Assembly: GCA_038237645.1 (NCBI GenBank)
Contig: JBBRYN010000068.1
Coordinates: 1-19,977, forward strand
DNA from: QHCA01 sp038237645
GTDB taxonomy: Bacteria > Actinomycetota > Actinomycetes > Mycobacteriales > QHCA01
Reading direction: 5' to 3'
DNA: 19,977 nt
Shown one piece after another: positions 6,510-13,811 of the stretch. The translations under genes were made by a program, and so were the position numbers. Under the pieces are notes generated by a model. That model made no database searches. It was given only the letters and a program-made list of their open reading frames with translations, and was not told where the DNA came from. Every line of letters begins with the position of its first letter. The first letter of the stretch is position 1.

Positions 6510-7688
6510 TCAGTAGGTCGGCAACGCCTGGTCGACCTGCGTGGCCCATGCCGTCACGCCGCCCTGCAGGTGTCGCGCATCGCGGAAGCCTGCCGCCTTG
6601 AGGGCCGCCAGCGCTTCGGCCGAGCGCACGCCGGTCTTGCAGTAGAGCACCACCGGCCGCTCCTGCGGGATCATGGCCAGGGCCCGGCCGGAGAGGATCT
6701 CGTCCTTCGGGATGAGCACCGAGCCAGGGATCTTGACGATCTCGTATTCCGCCGGCTCGCGGACATCGACCAGGAAGACGTCGTCCCCGGCGTCCACCAG
6801 GTCGGCTAATTCCCGGGCGGTGAGGGTCGACCCCTGGGCCGCCTCGGCGGCCTCGGTGGACACCACGCCGCAGAACTCCTCGTAGTCGATCAGCGCGGTG
6901 ATCGTGGGGTTCTTGCCGCACACCGGGCACTCGGGATCCTTGCGCACATTGATCGTGCGCCACGAGGCCTCCAGGGCGTCGTAGACCTGCAACCGGCCCA
7001 CCAGCGAGTGTCCGATCCCGGTGATCACCTTGATGGCCTCGGTTGCCTGGACCGAGCCGATCGACCCGCAGAGCACGCCGAGCACGCCGCCCTCGGCGCA
7101 CGAAGGCACCATCCCCGGCGGCGGCGGCTCGGGATAAAGGCAGCGATAGCACGGTCCGTGCTCGGCCCAGAACACCGACGCCTGCCCGTCGAAGCGGTAG
7201 ATCGATCCCCAGACATAGGGCTTGCCGAGCAGCACGCACGCGTCGTTGACGAGATAACGGGTGGCGAAGTTGTCGGTGCCGTCGACGATCAGGTCGTACG
7301 GCGCCAGGGTCTCCAGGGCGTTGGACGACTCCAGCCGCTCGGCATGGATGACCACGTCGACGTACGGGTTGATCTCCCGGATCGTGTCGCGGGCGGACTG
7401 GGCCTTGAGCCGGTCGACGTCGCTGCGCCCGTGGATGATCTGTCGCTGCAGGTTGGACTCGTCGACGGTGTCGAAGTCCACGATGCCCAGGGTGCCCACG
7501 CCGGCCGCGGCGAGATACATCAGCACCGGCGAGCCCAGTCCGCCCGCTCCGATCGCCAGGACCTTGGCGTTCTTGAGCCGCTTCTGACCGTCCATCGCCA
7601 CGTCGGGGATGATCAGGTGGCGGCTGTAGCGGCGCACTTCGTCGACGGACAACTCAGGGGCCGGGTCAACCAGCGGCGGCAAGGACAC
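6510..7688 (-). CDS. moeZ: MoeZ: adenylyltransferase/sulfurtransferase (ThiF domain fused to rhodanese)
   Basis: This 392-residue fusion has a ThiF/MoeB adenylation domain followed by a rhodanese domain. It contains the ATP loop GAGGLGSP (47-54), the NLQRQIIHG segment (79-87), zinc ligands C180/C183 (CYRC) and C254/C257 (CPVC), a conserved Cys at about 207 (GVLCG), and the rhodanese loop CKTGVRS with catalytic Cys350. MoeZ activates the C-terminal glycine of small sulfur carriers (MoaD, CysO, ThiS types) by adenylation and converts it to a thiocarboxylate, serving molybdopterin, cysteine and thio-metabolite biosynthesis. The GTG at 7688 has GGGAG six bases upstream. No carrier gene is present in the window, so it acts in trans. 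It corresponds to mycobacterial Rv3206c. Confidence 0.97.
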   Translation of the reverse strand: MSLPPLVDPAPELSVDEVRRYSRHLIIPDVAMDGQKRLKNAKVLAIGAGGLGSPVLMYLAAAGVGTLGIVDFDTVDESNLQRQIIHGRSDVDRLKAQSARDTIREINPYVDVVIHAERLESSNALETLAPYDLIVDGTDNFATRYLVNDACVLLGKPYVWGSIYRFDGQASVFWAEHGPCYRCLYPEPPPPGMVPSCAEGGVLGVLCGSIGSVQATEAIKVITGIGHSLVGRLQVYDALEASWRTINVRKDPECPVCGKNPTITALIDYEEFCGVVSTEAAEAAQGSTLTARELADLVDAGDDVFLVDVREPAEYEIVKIPGSVLIPKDEILSGRALAMIPQERPVVLYCKTGVRSAEALAALKAAGFRDARHLQGGVTAWATQVDQALPTY

Positions 7689-7795
7689 GAGAACTCCCGG
7701 GAGGCTCCTGAAACGGGCTGAGGGCTATCACTGTCTCGCAACCGACGACCGCCGGGGTCGATTCCCGGCCCCGAATCCGGTCGGGGGTAGGGCTC

Positions 7796-8785
7796 TCAGG
7801 GGTAGGGCCAGGCGTTGTGCTTGCAACCCTGCATCGACAGGGTCTGCTGCTGCATCGTGGGAGCCGGCGCCCCGGCGCGCGGGCAGTTCACGTGCGGATG
7901 TCCGAGGGCGTGACCCACCTCGTGGTTGACCATGTACTGGCGATAGGTCGTCAGGTCGCTGGCGTAGCCGGGTACGCCGGTCTCCCAGCGCGCCTGGTTG
8001 AGCATGGCGTGACCGTGGCTGTCGTAACAGGAGGTGTAGCCGTTGGTGTCCAGCGGCACGCAGTAGCGGTCGACGGTGCGCGGGGAGGCCAGGGTCACCC
8101 GGAAGGACACCGGCCCGGAGCTGACCCGCTGCAGCGACACGGCACCGCCGTGGGTCCAGCTTCGCGGATCACCGAGGGTGCGTTCGACGAAGTCCGCGAA
8201 TGCCGTGGTGTCCTCGCCGAGCCCTCCCTCGACCTCGACGATGTAGCGGGTGAGCGGCCCGGTGCCGTTGACCCGGCCGGTGCCGGGCACCACGCTGAGC
8301 CGACCGTCGCCGGCCACCACGTAGGAGCCTGGCGCGGTCCGGCGATCCGCCGGGCGCGCGCCGGCCGGTCGCGTCCCGGCAGGCGCGGCCTGCCTCGTGG
8401 CGTGGTCCGGCGCCGACGCCCCGGGCAGGCCCAGCGCCACAGGCGGGGTGGCCAGCATGCCGCGCCGATGGGTGGCTTGCCACACCCAGGCGGAGGTGAT
8501 GACGAGCAGCACCACGATCAGCGCCGTACGGCGACGCCGCCGCAGCATCTTCACCCGTCCACCGGCCCGGGCCAGGCGAGCACCAGCCGGCGGCACCGGC
8601 CGGGGCTCGACGCTGCCCCCCGCTGTTGGACCGGCGGCGCGCCGGTCGGCAGTCGGGCGAGCGGCAGTGGCTCGGGCGGGGCCGGGAGTCGGCCGAGGGC
8701 TCGGTCTTGGCGATGGACGGGACGTCGGACGAGGCGTCGGACGGGGTACCGGCGCCTGGACTGGCGCCGGTCGGGGTGAACTCAC
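7796..8785 (-). CDS. DUF3152 membrane-anchored metalloprotease-like protein
   Basis: This 329-residue protein has three parts. The N-terminal 80 residues are a Pro/Arg-rich disordered region with repeated PRP, PTP and PSP units (for example RPTPRPTSRPSPRPSPRPTP). Residues about 82-104 are RRRRRT followed by one membrane helix (ALIVVLLVITSAWVW), giving an exported C-terminus. The C-terminal domain is DUF3152, with the zincin signature HEVGHALGHPH (288-298, HExxHxxGxxH) and Cys residues that could pair outside the cell. DUF3152 proteins are typical of actinobacteria; the substrate is unknown and the protease role is inferred from the motif. The GTG start is fixed by an in-frame TAG six bases upstream. 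It lies upstream of moeZ with a 107-bp gap. Confidence 0.92.
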   Translation of the reverse strand: MSSPRPAPVQAPVPRPTPRPTSRPSPRPSPRPTPGPARATAARPTADRRAAGPTAGGSVEPRPVPPAGARLARAGGRVKMLRRRRRTALIVVLLVITSAWVWQATHRRGMLATPPVALGLPGASAPDHATRQAAPAGTRPAGARPADRRTAPGSYVVAGDGRLSVVPGTGRVNGTGPLTRYIVEVEGGLGEDTTAFADFVERTLGDPRSWTHGGAVSLQRVSSGPVSFRVTLASPRTVDRYCVPLDTNGYTSCYDSHGHAMLNQARWETGVPGYASDLTTYRQYMVNHEVGHALGHPHVNCPRAGAPAPTMQQQTLSMQGCKHNAWPYP

Positions 8786-8909
8786 GTCCTACAGGCTCCC
8801 ATAGGTAGCGATCTTCATCACGTTTTGCCGGTGTGGCGCGTCGCACCAGCGGGCAGTGTAGTCAGGAGGGATTGAGCCAGAGTCGCAAACCAGGAGGAGG
8901 TGCGCACCC

Positions 8910-9083
8910 ATGGGTGCAGAAGACAAATTGCGCAACCAGGCTGAAACCGCGAAGGGCACCATGAAGGAGAAGCTCGGCGACGCCACCGACGACGAGTCGA
9001 TGCAGGCCGAGGGTCAGGCGGACAAGACGTCCGGCAATCTCAAGCAGGCGGGCGAGAAGGTCAAGGACGCGTTCCGCAGCTAG
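8910..9083 (+). CDS. CsbD-family stress protein
   Basis: This 57-residue hydrophilic protein (starting MGAEDKLRNQAETAKGTMKE) has the CsbD pattern: Lys/Glu/Ala/Gly-rich amphipathic stretches with KLRNQAETAKG, MKEKLGDATDDE and GNLKQAGEKVKDAF. CsbD proteins accumulate in the general stress response; the molecular function is unknown. A strong AGGAGGAGG lies about 9-11 bases before the ATG. It stands alone between the divergent DUF3152 gene and a strong terminator. The 124-bp upstream region probably holds its promoter, but I could not place a clear stress-sigma consensus. Confidence 0.92.
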   Translation: MGAEDKLRNQAETAKGTMKEKLGDATDDESMQAEGQADKTSGNLKQAGEKVKDAFRS

Positions 9084-9090
9084 CACGCTC

Positions 9091-9136
9091 GACGACGAGG
9101 CCGGTTCCTCACGGAAGAGGGGCCGGCCCCGTCGTC
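9091..9136. terminator. Strong 20-bp stem-loop terminator after CsbD
   Basis: Arms 9091-9110 and 9117-9136 pair over 20 positions, with 17 Watson-Crick pairs and three that differ by transition and are partly G-U compatible, around a six-base loop ACGGAA. It follows the CsbD stop by seven bases. It also contains the stop codon (9111-9109) of the converging minus-strand frame, so it probably serves both directions. Confidence 0.75.
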
Positions 9137-9983
9137 GGTACGGGCGGCAGCCGACGGTGGCGGGCTTGCGTGCCGCGACCCCAGATCAGCGGGTTGAGGG
9201 AGTCCGGCGGCAGCGCAGCGGAAGCCCCGGCGAGGATCTCGCGGCGGGCGACCCGGGCCGCGGAGACGCGGCGGCGGTAGTCGCAGAAGACCTGGACCTC
9301 GCCATTGCTTTCGGGCCAGTCGACTTGCGCGTAGTCCATGCCGTCTTGCGCCCATGCGCCGAGCGTCACAATCTCCGTGGCCCAGGTCTGGAGCGCGCCC
9401 TCGGGTCGGCCGCGAGGGTGATCAGACCACCGATGCGGTCGACCCGCGCTTGGGATCGTGGAGTCCACTGGTCATGGCGTTCTCCGAGCGACAGATCGCG
9501 CCAGGCCTGAAGGTCGGCCTCGGCCGCCGCGAGGCCGCGGGTCTGCCAGCGCACGGTGCCGTCGGGGGCGCCGGTCAGCGGCAGGCGGCGCCGCAGGGTG
9601 CGGGCTGCCTGCGTGTCCAGCGGGGTGATCTGCGCGGGGACGAGAGCGATCGGGTCGGCCGGCTCGGCGTCGAATGGGTTGGGGTCCAGGAACGGCCGAT
9701 CGATGAGCACCAAGGTGCCGGGTTTGCGCTGGTAGGCCAACCCCCACACCAGGCGGCCCAGCAGCCGGGCGCCGTGCCAGTCCGAGAGCACGTGCCACGT
9801 GTCGTGGTAGCGGTTGGTGCTGAAGGAGGCGTCCGTGCCGGGCCGCAGGGTGATCACGGTGAAGGGGCGACCGGATAGCCAGAGGTGGCGACGGTGCAGC
9901 TTGAGGCCGTCGCCGACGCGCGTCGCTGCGCCGGGGCGCGGGCGGGCGCGCACCCTCACCTCCGATCCGGTCGATTTCGTCAC
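9109..9983 (-). pseudogene. Hypothetical protein gene split by a -1 frameshift
   Basis: Two adjacent minus-strand frames both look coding and join at about 9399-9405. The upstream frame (from GTG 9983: VTKSTGSEVRV) includes LWLSGRPFTVITLRPGTDAS, YHDTWHVLSDWHGARLLGRL and RVDRIGGLITLAAD, then ends 12 codons later at 9366. The downstream frame continues EGALQTWATEIVTLGAWAQD, DYAQVDWPESNGEVQVFCDY and RRRVSAARVARREILAGASA, ending in the terminator at 9109. Restoring one G (ccgagg to ccggagg) would give a single protein of about 290 residues. I do not recognise the family. It may be a true mutation or a sequencing error. The start is uncertain: no ribosome-binding site, and the frame extends to 10124, overlapping the hydrolase gene. 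Confidence 0.7.
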
Positions 9984-10035
9984 ATCGAGTACAGCAGGCC
10001 CGGCGGTCGAGCCGCAATCGGTTTCGCCCGCCGCG

Positions 10036-10989
10036 TCAGCCGGTCCCGACCTCGTCCGCCCGCTCGGTGAGCATGCCAAGCACGGCGCGGGCCACCGTCT
10101 CCGGCTTCTCGAGCTGGGCGACATGCCCGACCTGCTCCAGCACCAGCAGCCGGGAGTCGGGGATCACCCGGGCCACCCGGTCGGCCAGCGACGAATCGAC
10201 CACCCGGTCCTGGTTGCCCCAGATCACCAGGGTCGGCGCCTGGATCCGGGCGGCAGCCCGCCACAGTGACCCTGGCCCGGGCGAGAGGTAGGTGCCGATC
10301 AGGGCCCGGAGGGTCCGCACGAATGCGTCCATCGCATAGGGCAACTCGTTGCGCCGCGCCACCTCCGCCTCGGCCTCCGCCATCCGGTTCTCCGGCACCA
10401 GCGACGGGTCGGCGAAGCACAGGTCGATGACGGCCTGGGCCCGCGCCCGGGGATTCATCCGGAGCAGGCGGCGTTCGGCGATGGCAGCCGCGCCCGGCAC
10501 GACGAGCAGCGGGAGCAACGGATCGGCCCCTTTGCGCGGCCGCAGGTCAGGCATCGCCGGCGACACCAGGGTCAGCGTCCGGATCAACTCAGGTCTGCTG
10601 GCGGCAAGGTGGACGGCGACCGCCCCGCCGAGGGAATTGCCGATCAGGTGCACCGGCCCGCGGCCACGGTGCTCCACGAGCTGGGCGGCCCGACGGGACA
10701 GGGCCGCCAGGGTGTAGCCGCCCCGGCGCGCCGGCTCGCTGCGACCGAACCCCGGCAGGTCCATCGCGTCGCCGTCGAGCCAGGGCGCCAGCAGGGCCGA
10801 CAGGTCGGTCCAGTTCGTCGACGAGCCGCCGAGTCCGTGGATGTACAGGGCCGGCTCGGCGGCCGGCCCGCCCGGCGTCCGGCGGACGAAGGTCGCCCCG
10901 TCCGGCAGGTCGATCGGCTCCCCCGGCCACGGCGCACGAGTCGCGTCCACCGCAGTCAGCGCGGCGCCGGAGAGTTCGGCCGGCCTCAC
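10036..10989 (-). CDS. Alpha/beta hydrolase
   Basis: This 317-residue alpha/beta-fold hydrolase has the oxyanion region LYIHGLGGSSTNWTDLSALL, the segment AMDLPGFGRSEP, the nucleophile elbow GNSLGG (catalytic Ser), the acid segment PTLVIWGNQDRVVD (Asp) and the C-terminal histidine in VLEQVGHVAQLEKPE. The triad is therefore complete. The nucleophile elbow and oxyanion loop resemble C-C bond hydrolases and esterases of the MhpC type, but the substrate is unknown. The GTG start overlaps the TGA of the S51-type peptidase (GTGA), implying translational coupling in one operon. A longer frame reaching 11244 is only the antiphase shadow of that gene. Confidence 0.92.
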   Translation of the reverse strand: MRPAELSGAALTAVDATRAPWPGEPIDLPDGATFVRRTPGGPAAEPALYIHGLGGSSTNWTDLSALLAPWLDGDAMDLPGFGRSEPARRGGYTLAALSRRAAQLVEHRGRGPVHLIGNSLGGAVAVHLAASRPELIRTLTLVSPAMPDLRPRKGADPLLPLLVVPGAAAIAERRLLRMNPRARAQAVIDLCFADPSLVPENRMAEAEAEVARRNELPYAMDAFVRTLRALIGTYLSPGPGSLWRAAARIQAPTLVIWGNQDRVVDSSLADRVARVIPDSRLLVLEQVGHVAQLEKPETVARAVLGMLTERADEVGTG

Positions 10990-11624
10990 GGCAGGGGAAC
11001 CGAATGGCCCACGGGCACCGGCCGGCCGCCGACGGTCGAGGGGGCCGAGCCGGCGGCCGTGGCGGTGCGGCCGTCGACGAACAGGCCGGCGCACTCGGGC
11101 AACCCGAGCACGACGACGCCGCCGGGCACCACCGCCTCCCAGTCGCTGTGGCCGGTGAAATGCGGCACGACCAGACAGCCGGGCACGAGGCCGAGCCCGA
11201 CGACGACCGACGGCCGGCGGCCGGGCAGCACGCAGTGCTCGCACAACGCCATCGCGCCGGCGCTCGCCCCCATGACGGGTCCCCCGGATCCGGCGTGCCG
11301 GGCGATCGCAGCCCCGACGCCGGTCATGGTCAGGCCCTCGAGAAGGCGGACCGGAGAGCCGCCCGGCAGCACGACCAGTCGCGCACGCCCGACAGCGACA
11401 CCAGCCCCGTCTGGGTCCACCCGGGCATCCGGCGCACCCTGGGCCTCGGCTCCGAGCCGGGTGAAGTGGTCCACGCCGTTGGCGATCGCCTGGTCGTAGT
11501 CACGGCCGGGTGCGGCGGCCAGCGCGACCACGACCACAAGCCCGGGCCCGGCGGCCGCCAGCAGGGCGGCATCCATTTCCCGGCAGACCGGGCCGAACTC
11601 CGCGCCCCCCTGAAGGCAGATCAC
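10986..11624 (-). CDS. Peptidase S51-like (dipeptidase E / cyanophycinase type) protein
   Basis: This 212-residue protein starts at GTG 11624 (VICLQGGAEFG). It has the class I glutamine-amidotransferase-like fold used by S51 peptidases. ARLVVLPGGSPVRLLEGL is the GG-loop region, VMGASAGAMALCEHCVLP contains the GxSAGA nucleophile (Ser), and VVPHFTGHSDWEAVV supplies the His region. S51 members cleave Asp-Xaa dipeptides or cyanophycin; specificity cannot be read here. It is coupled by a GTGA overlap to the alpha/beta hydrolase downstream. A -10 hexamer just before the GTG suggests a leaderless transcript starting in the 70-bp gap after Ku. Confidence 0.85.
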   Translation of the reverse strand: MICLQGGAEFGPVCREMDAALLAAAGPGLVVVVALAAAPGRDYDQAIANGVDHFTRLGAEAQGAPDARVDPDGAGVAVGRARLVVLPGGSPVRLLEGLTMTGVGAAIARHAGSGGPVMGASAGAMALCEHCVLPGRRPSVVVGLGLVPGCLVVPHFTGHSDWEAVVPGGVVVLGLPECAGLFVDGRTATAAGSAPSTVGGRPVPVGHSVPLP

Positions 11625-11631
11625 CGGGCCG

Positions 11632-11637
11632 ACGGTA
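11632..11637 (-). promoter_or_regulatory. Candidate -10 (TACCGT) for the S51 peptidase-hydrolase operon
   Basis: On the minus strand TACCGT lies seven bases before the GTG at 11624, which would start the transcript at the GTG. There is no Shine-Dalgarno sequence. No clear -35 exists in the GGCC-rich upstream stretch. Confidence 0.3.
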
Positions 11638-11694
11638 CGACAGCCGGCCGGCCGGCCCGCAGCGCGGTGGTCGCTGAGCCGGCGTGGCGGCCCC

Positions 11695-12723
11695 TCAGGC
11701 GGTGCGGCGGCCGGCCGACTTCTTCGCCGTCTTCTTCGTCGCAGTCCGGGCGGCGGTTGCCTTGGCTGCGGTCTTGGCCGAGCCGGCCTTGCGCACCGCG
11801 GGCTGCTTCGCACCACCCTTCTTTGCGGCGACCTTCTTCGCCGGGGCCGCCTTCTTCGCCGGCACGGCCCGGACCGCGGACTTCTTGGCCGCAGGCGCTC
11901 GGCGGGCAGCCACCTCGTCCTGTCCGGAGTCGGCGGCGTCACCGCGCGACTGCTTGGCGCGTTCGACGCTGGCCCGCAGGGCCGCCATCAGGTCGACCAC
12001 GCCGGTCTGTTTCGGAGCCTCCGAGTCGGCCGGCTCGACCACTTGGTGGCCCTCGATCTTGGCCTCGATCACCCGCTCCAGGGCTTCGCGGTATTCGTCG
12101 TGGTACTGCGTCGGGTCGAAGTCACCGGCCATGCTCTCGATGAGGGAGTCGGCCATGGCCAGCTCCTGCGGCCGGACCTCCACGTCCTCATCGAGGAATC
12201 CGAAGTCGGGGTTGCGCACCTCGTCGGGCCAGATCATCGTCTCGAGCACGATGACGTCGTCGCGTACCCGCAGGGTCGCCAGTGACTCGCGCTGTCGCAG
12301 GGCGATCTTGACGATGGCCACTCGGTCGGAACCGGCCAGCGCGTCGCGGAGCAGGACGTAAGGCTTGGCGGCGCCATTGTCTGGCTCGAGGTAGTAGCTC
12401 TTGTTGAAGTAGATGGGGTCGACCTCGTCGAGCGGGACGAAGGTCAGCACGTCGATCGCCCGGCTGCTCTTCAGCGGCAGGTCGGCCAGATCCTCGTCGG
12501 TCAGCACCACCATCTCGCCGCTCGGCAGTTCGTAGCCCTTGGCGATGTCGCCATATGCCACCTCCTGCTCGTCGGCCTGGCACACCCGCTTGTAGCGGAT
12601 CCGGCCGCCGTCGCAGCGGTGCACCTGGTGGAAGGCGATGCTGCGCTCCTCCGTCGCGGAGTAGAGCTTGACGCCGATGCTGACCAGGCCGAAGGAGATG
12701 GCACCCTTCCAGATGGACCGCAC
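11695..12723 (-). CDS. ku: Ku, non-homologous end-joining DNA end-binding protein
   Basis: This 342-residue bacterial Ku opens with the family signature RSIWKGAISFGLVSIGVKLY. The core bridge region includes FHQVHRCDGGRIRYKRVC, GYELPSGEMVVLTDEDL, YFNKSYYLEPDNGAAKPY and FDPTQYHDEYREALERVIEA. It encircles broken DNA ends as a homodimer and recruits LigD-type ligase. The last 60 or so residues are a Lys/Ala/Pro tail with repeated PAKKAA/KKVAAKK units, like histone H1; such extensions occur in several actinobacterial Ku proteins and bind DNA. GTG 12723 is chosen because GGAAGGAG lies eight bases upstream and the signature follows at once; an in-frame extension to 12849 overlaps the ligase. It is divergent from the ligase gene, 65 bp apart. 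Confidence 0.97.
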   Translation of the reverse strand: MRSIWKGAISFGLVSIGVKLYSATEERSIAFHQVHRCDGGRIRYKRVCQADEQEVAYGDIAKGYELPSGEMVVLTDEDLADLPLKSSRAIDVLTFVPLDEVDPIYFNKSYYLEPDNGAAKPYVLLRDALAGSDRVAIVKIALRQRESLATLRVRDDVIVLETMIWPDEVRNPDFGFLDEDVEVRPQELAMADSLIESMAGDFDPTQYHDEYREALERVIEAKIEGHQVVEPADSEAPKQTGVVDLMAALRASVERAKQSRGDAADSGQDEVAARRAPAAKKSAVRAVPAKKAAPAKKVAAKKGGAKQPAVRKAGSAKTAAKATAARTATKKTAKKSAGRRTA

Positions 12724-12788
12724 GGATAAGGCTCCTTCCCGAACCGCGGCCCGAGTTAGTCGCGCCCACACATGGTGCCAGGCAGGAT

Positions 12789-13697
12789 GTGTTCGTGCTG
12801 CCGATGCTCGCCACACCGGGTGACCTGCCAATCGGTGACCAGTGGGCATACGAGTTCAAATGGGACGGCGTACGGGCCCTGGTCGAGGTCAGCGGCGGCC
12901 GACTGGTCATCACAAGTCGCGCCGGCAACGACGTGACGACGGCCTATCCCGAGTTGCGTGGGCTCAGCGGAGCGGTCGAGGACGGGCTGCTCGACGGCGA
13001 GATCGTCGCCTTCGTCGACGGCCGGCCATCCTTCAGCGCTCTCCAGTCACGGATGCACGTGCGCGGCCGGAAGGTGCCGGAGGTGGCCCGCGCGCTGCCC
13101 GTCACCTTCCTGCCCTTCGACGTACTGCGGTTGTACGGGGTGGATCTGTGCGACCGGCCCTACGCCGAGCGACGCGCGACGATCGAACGGCTGAGCCTCG
13201 AGGGTCCGTCCTGGACGGTGCCACCCACCTTCGACGACGGGCCGGCGACCGCCACGACCAGCCTGGAGCAGGGCTTGGAAGGTGTGGTCGCCAAGCGCCT
13301 CACCTCGACGTACCGGCCCGGACACCGCACCCGGGACTGGGTCAAGGTCAAGAACACCCGCACCGAGCAGGTCGTCGTCGGTGGCTGGAAGCCGGGCGAG
13401 CGCGGCCGGGCGGGCCGGATCGGGTCGCTGCTCATCGGTACCTACGACGGTGACCGGCTGATCTTCGCCGGGCACGTGGGCAGCGGACTGACCGAGGCGC
13501 ACATCGACGACATCGAGCGGCGGCTGGTCCCGCTGCACCGGGCCACCAGCCCGTTCGCCGACGCCGTACCGGCCGAGCAGGCCCGGCATGCCCTGTGGTG
13601 TGAGCCGGTGCTGGTGGTCGAGGTCCGGTTCGGCGGCTGGACGCCGGACGGCCGGATCCGCCATCCGGTCTTCCGCGGCCTGCGATCGCCACGGTGA
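12789..13697 (+). CDS. ligD: Stand-alone LigD-type ATP-dependent DNA ligase
   Basis: This 302-residue ligase has only the adenylation and OB-fold domains. VLPMLATPGD opens the LigD ligase domain. EFKWDGVR (22-29) contains the adenylated Lys24. Further motifs are DGEIVAF, LPFDVL, EGVVAKRL and DWVKVK. The remainder is an OB fold (VVVGGWKPGERGRAGRIGSL, VVEVRFGGWTPDGRIRHPVF). The polymerase/primase and 3'-phosphoesterase domains found in mycobacterial LigD are absent here. It seals ends held by Ku, its divergent neighbour. The GTG at 12789 overlaps an ATG at 12787 in another frame; the ribosome-binding site is weak. The gene symbol refers to the ligase domain only; LigC-type naming would also be defensible. 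Confidence 0.92.
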   Translation: MFVLPMLATPGDLPIGDQWAYEFKWDGVRALVEVSGGRLVITSRAGNDVTTAYPELRGLSGAVEDGLLDGEIVAFVDGRPSFSALQSRMHVRGRKVPEVARALPVTFLPFDVLRLYGVDLCDRPYAERRATIERLSLEGPSWTVPPTFDDGPATATTSLEQGLEGVVAKRLTSTYRPGHRTRDWVKVKNTRTEQVVVGGWKPGERGRAGRIGSLLIGTYDGDRLIFAGHVGSGLTEAHIDDIERRLVPLHRATSPFADAVPAEQARHALWCEPVLVVEVRFGGWTPDGRIRHPVFRGLRSPR

Positions 13698-13751
13698 TCA
13701 TGCAGGCTTGCAGGACGACACGCCGGGTGGCTGCACCAAAGCTGCATGATC
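13696..13751. repeat. Inverted repeat with 10-bp perfect arms at the ligase stop
   Basis: GATCATGCAG (13696-13705) and CTGCATGATC (13742-13751) are perfectly complementary, separated by 36 bases that contain further TGCAG-like pieces. The left arm overlaps the ligase stop TGA (13695-13697). It may act as a terminator with a large loop or as an operator for the disulfide reductase gene 60 bases downstream. Confidence 0.5.
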
Positions 13752-13811
13752 GAAGAGGCTGGGAGGGCAGAACAGCTAGCCCTGCGGCCGTCGCCGCGCG
13801 ATGATCCATTG

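Noticed and set aside
8169..8846. 225-codon frame starting MRRATPAKRDEDRYLWEPVG, considered as an alternative N-terminus of the DUF3152 protein
   Set aside because: It would need a frameshift to join. An in-frame TAG directly upstream of GTG 8785 and the coherent Pro/Arg tail plus membrane helix in the 8785 frame favour the simpler start.
9395..9410. Programmed -1 ribosomal frameshifting in the split gene
   Set aside because: The junction lacks an X XXY YYZ slippery heptamer and no clear downstream structure is apparent; mutation or sequence error is more likely.
11004..12143. 379-codon plus-strand open frame
   Set aside because: It is antisense to the S51 peptidase and Ku genes, with repetitive Arg/Pro/Ser composition and no family pattern.
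12724..12788. LexA/SOS box in the Ku-ligase gap or upstream of the helicase
   Set aside because: No GAACN4GTTC-like sequence is present in either gap.
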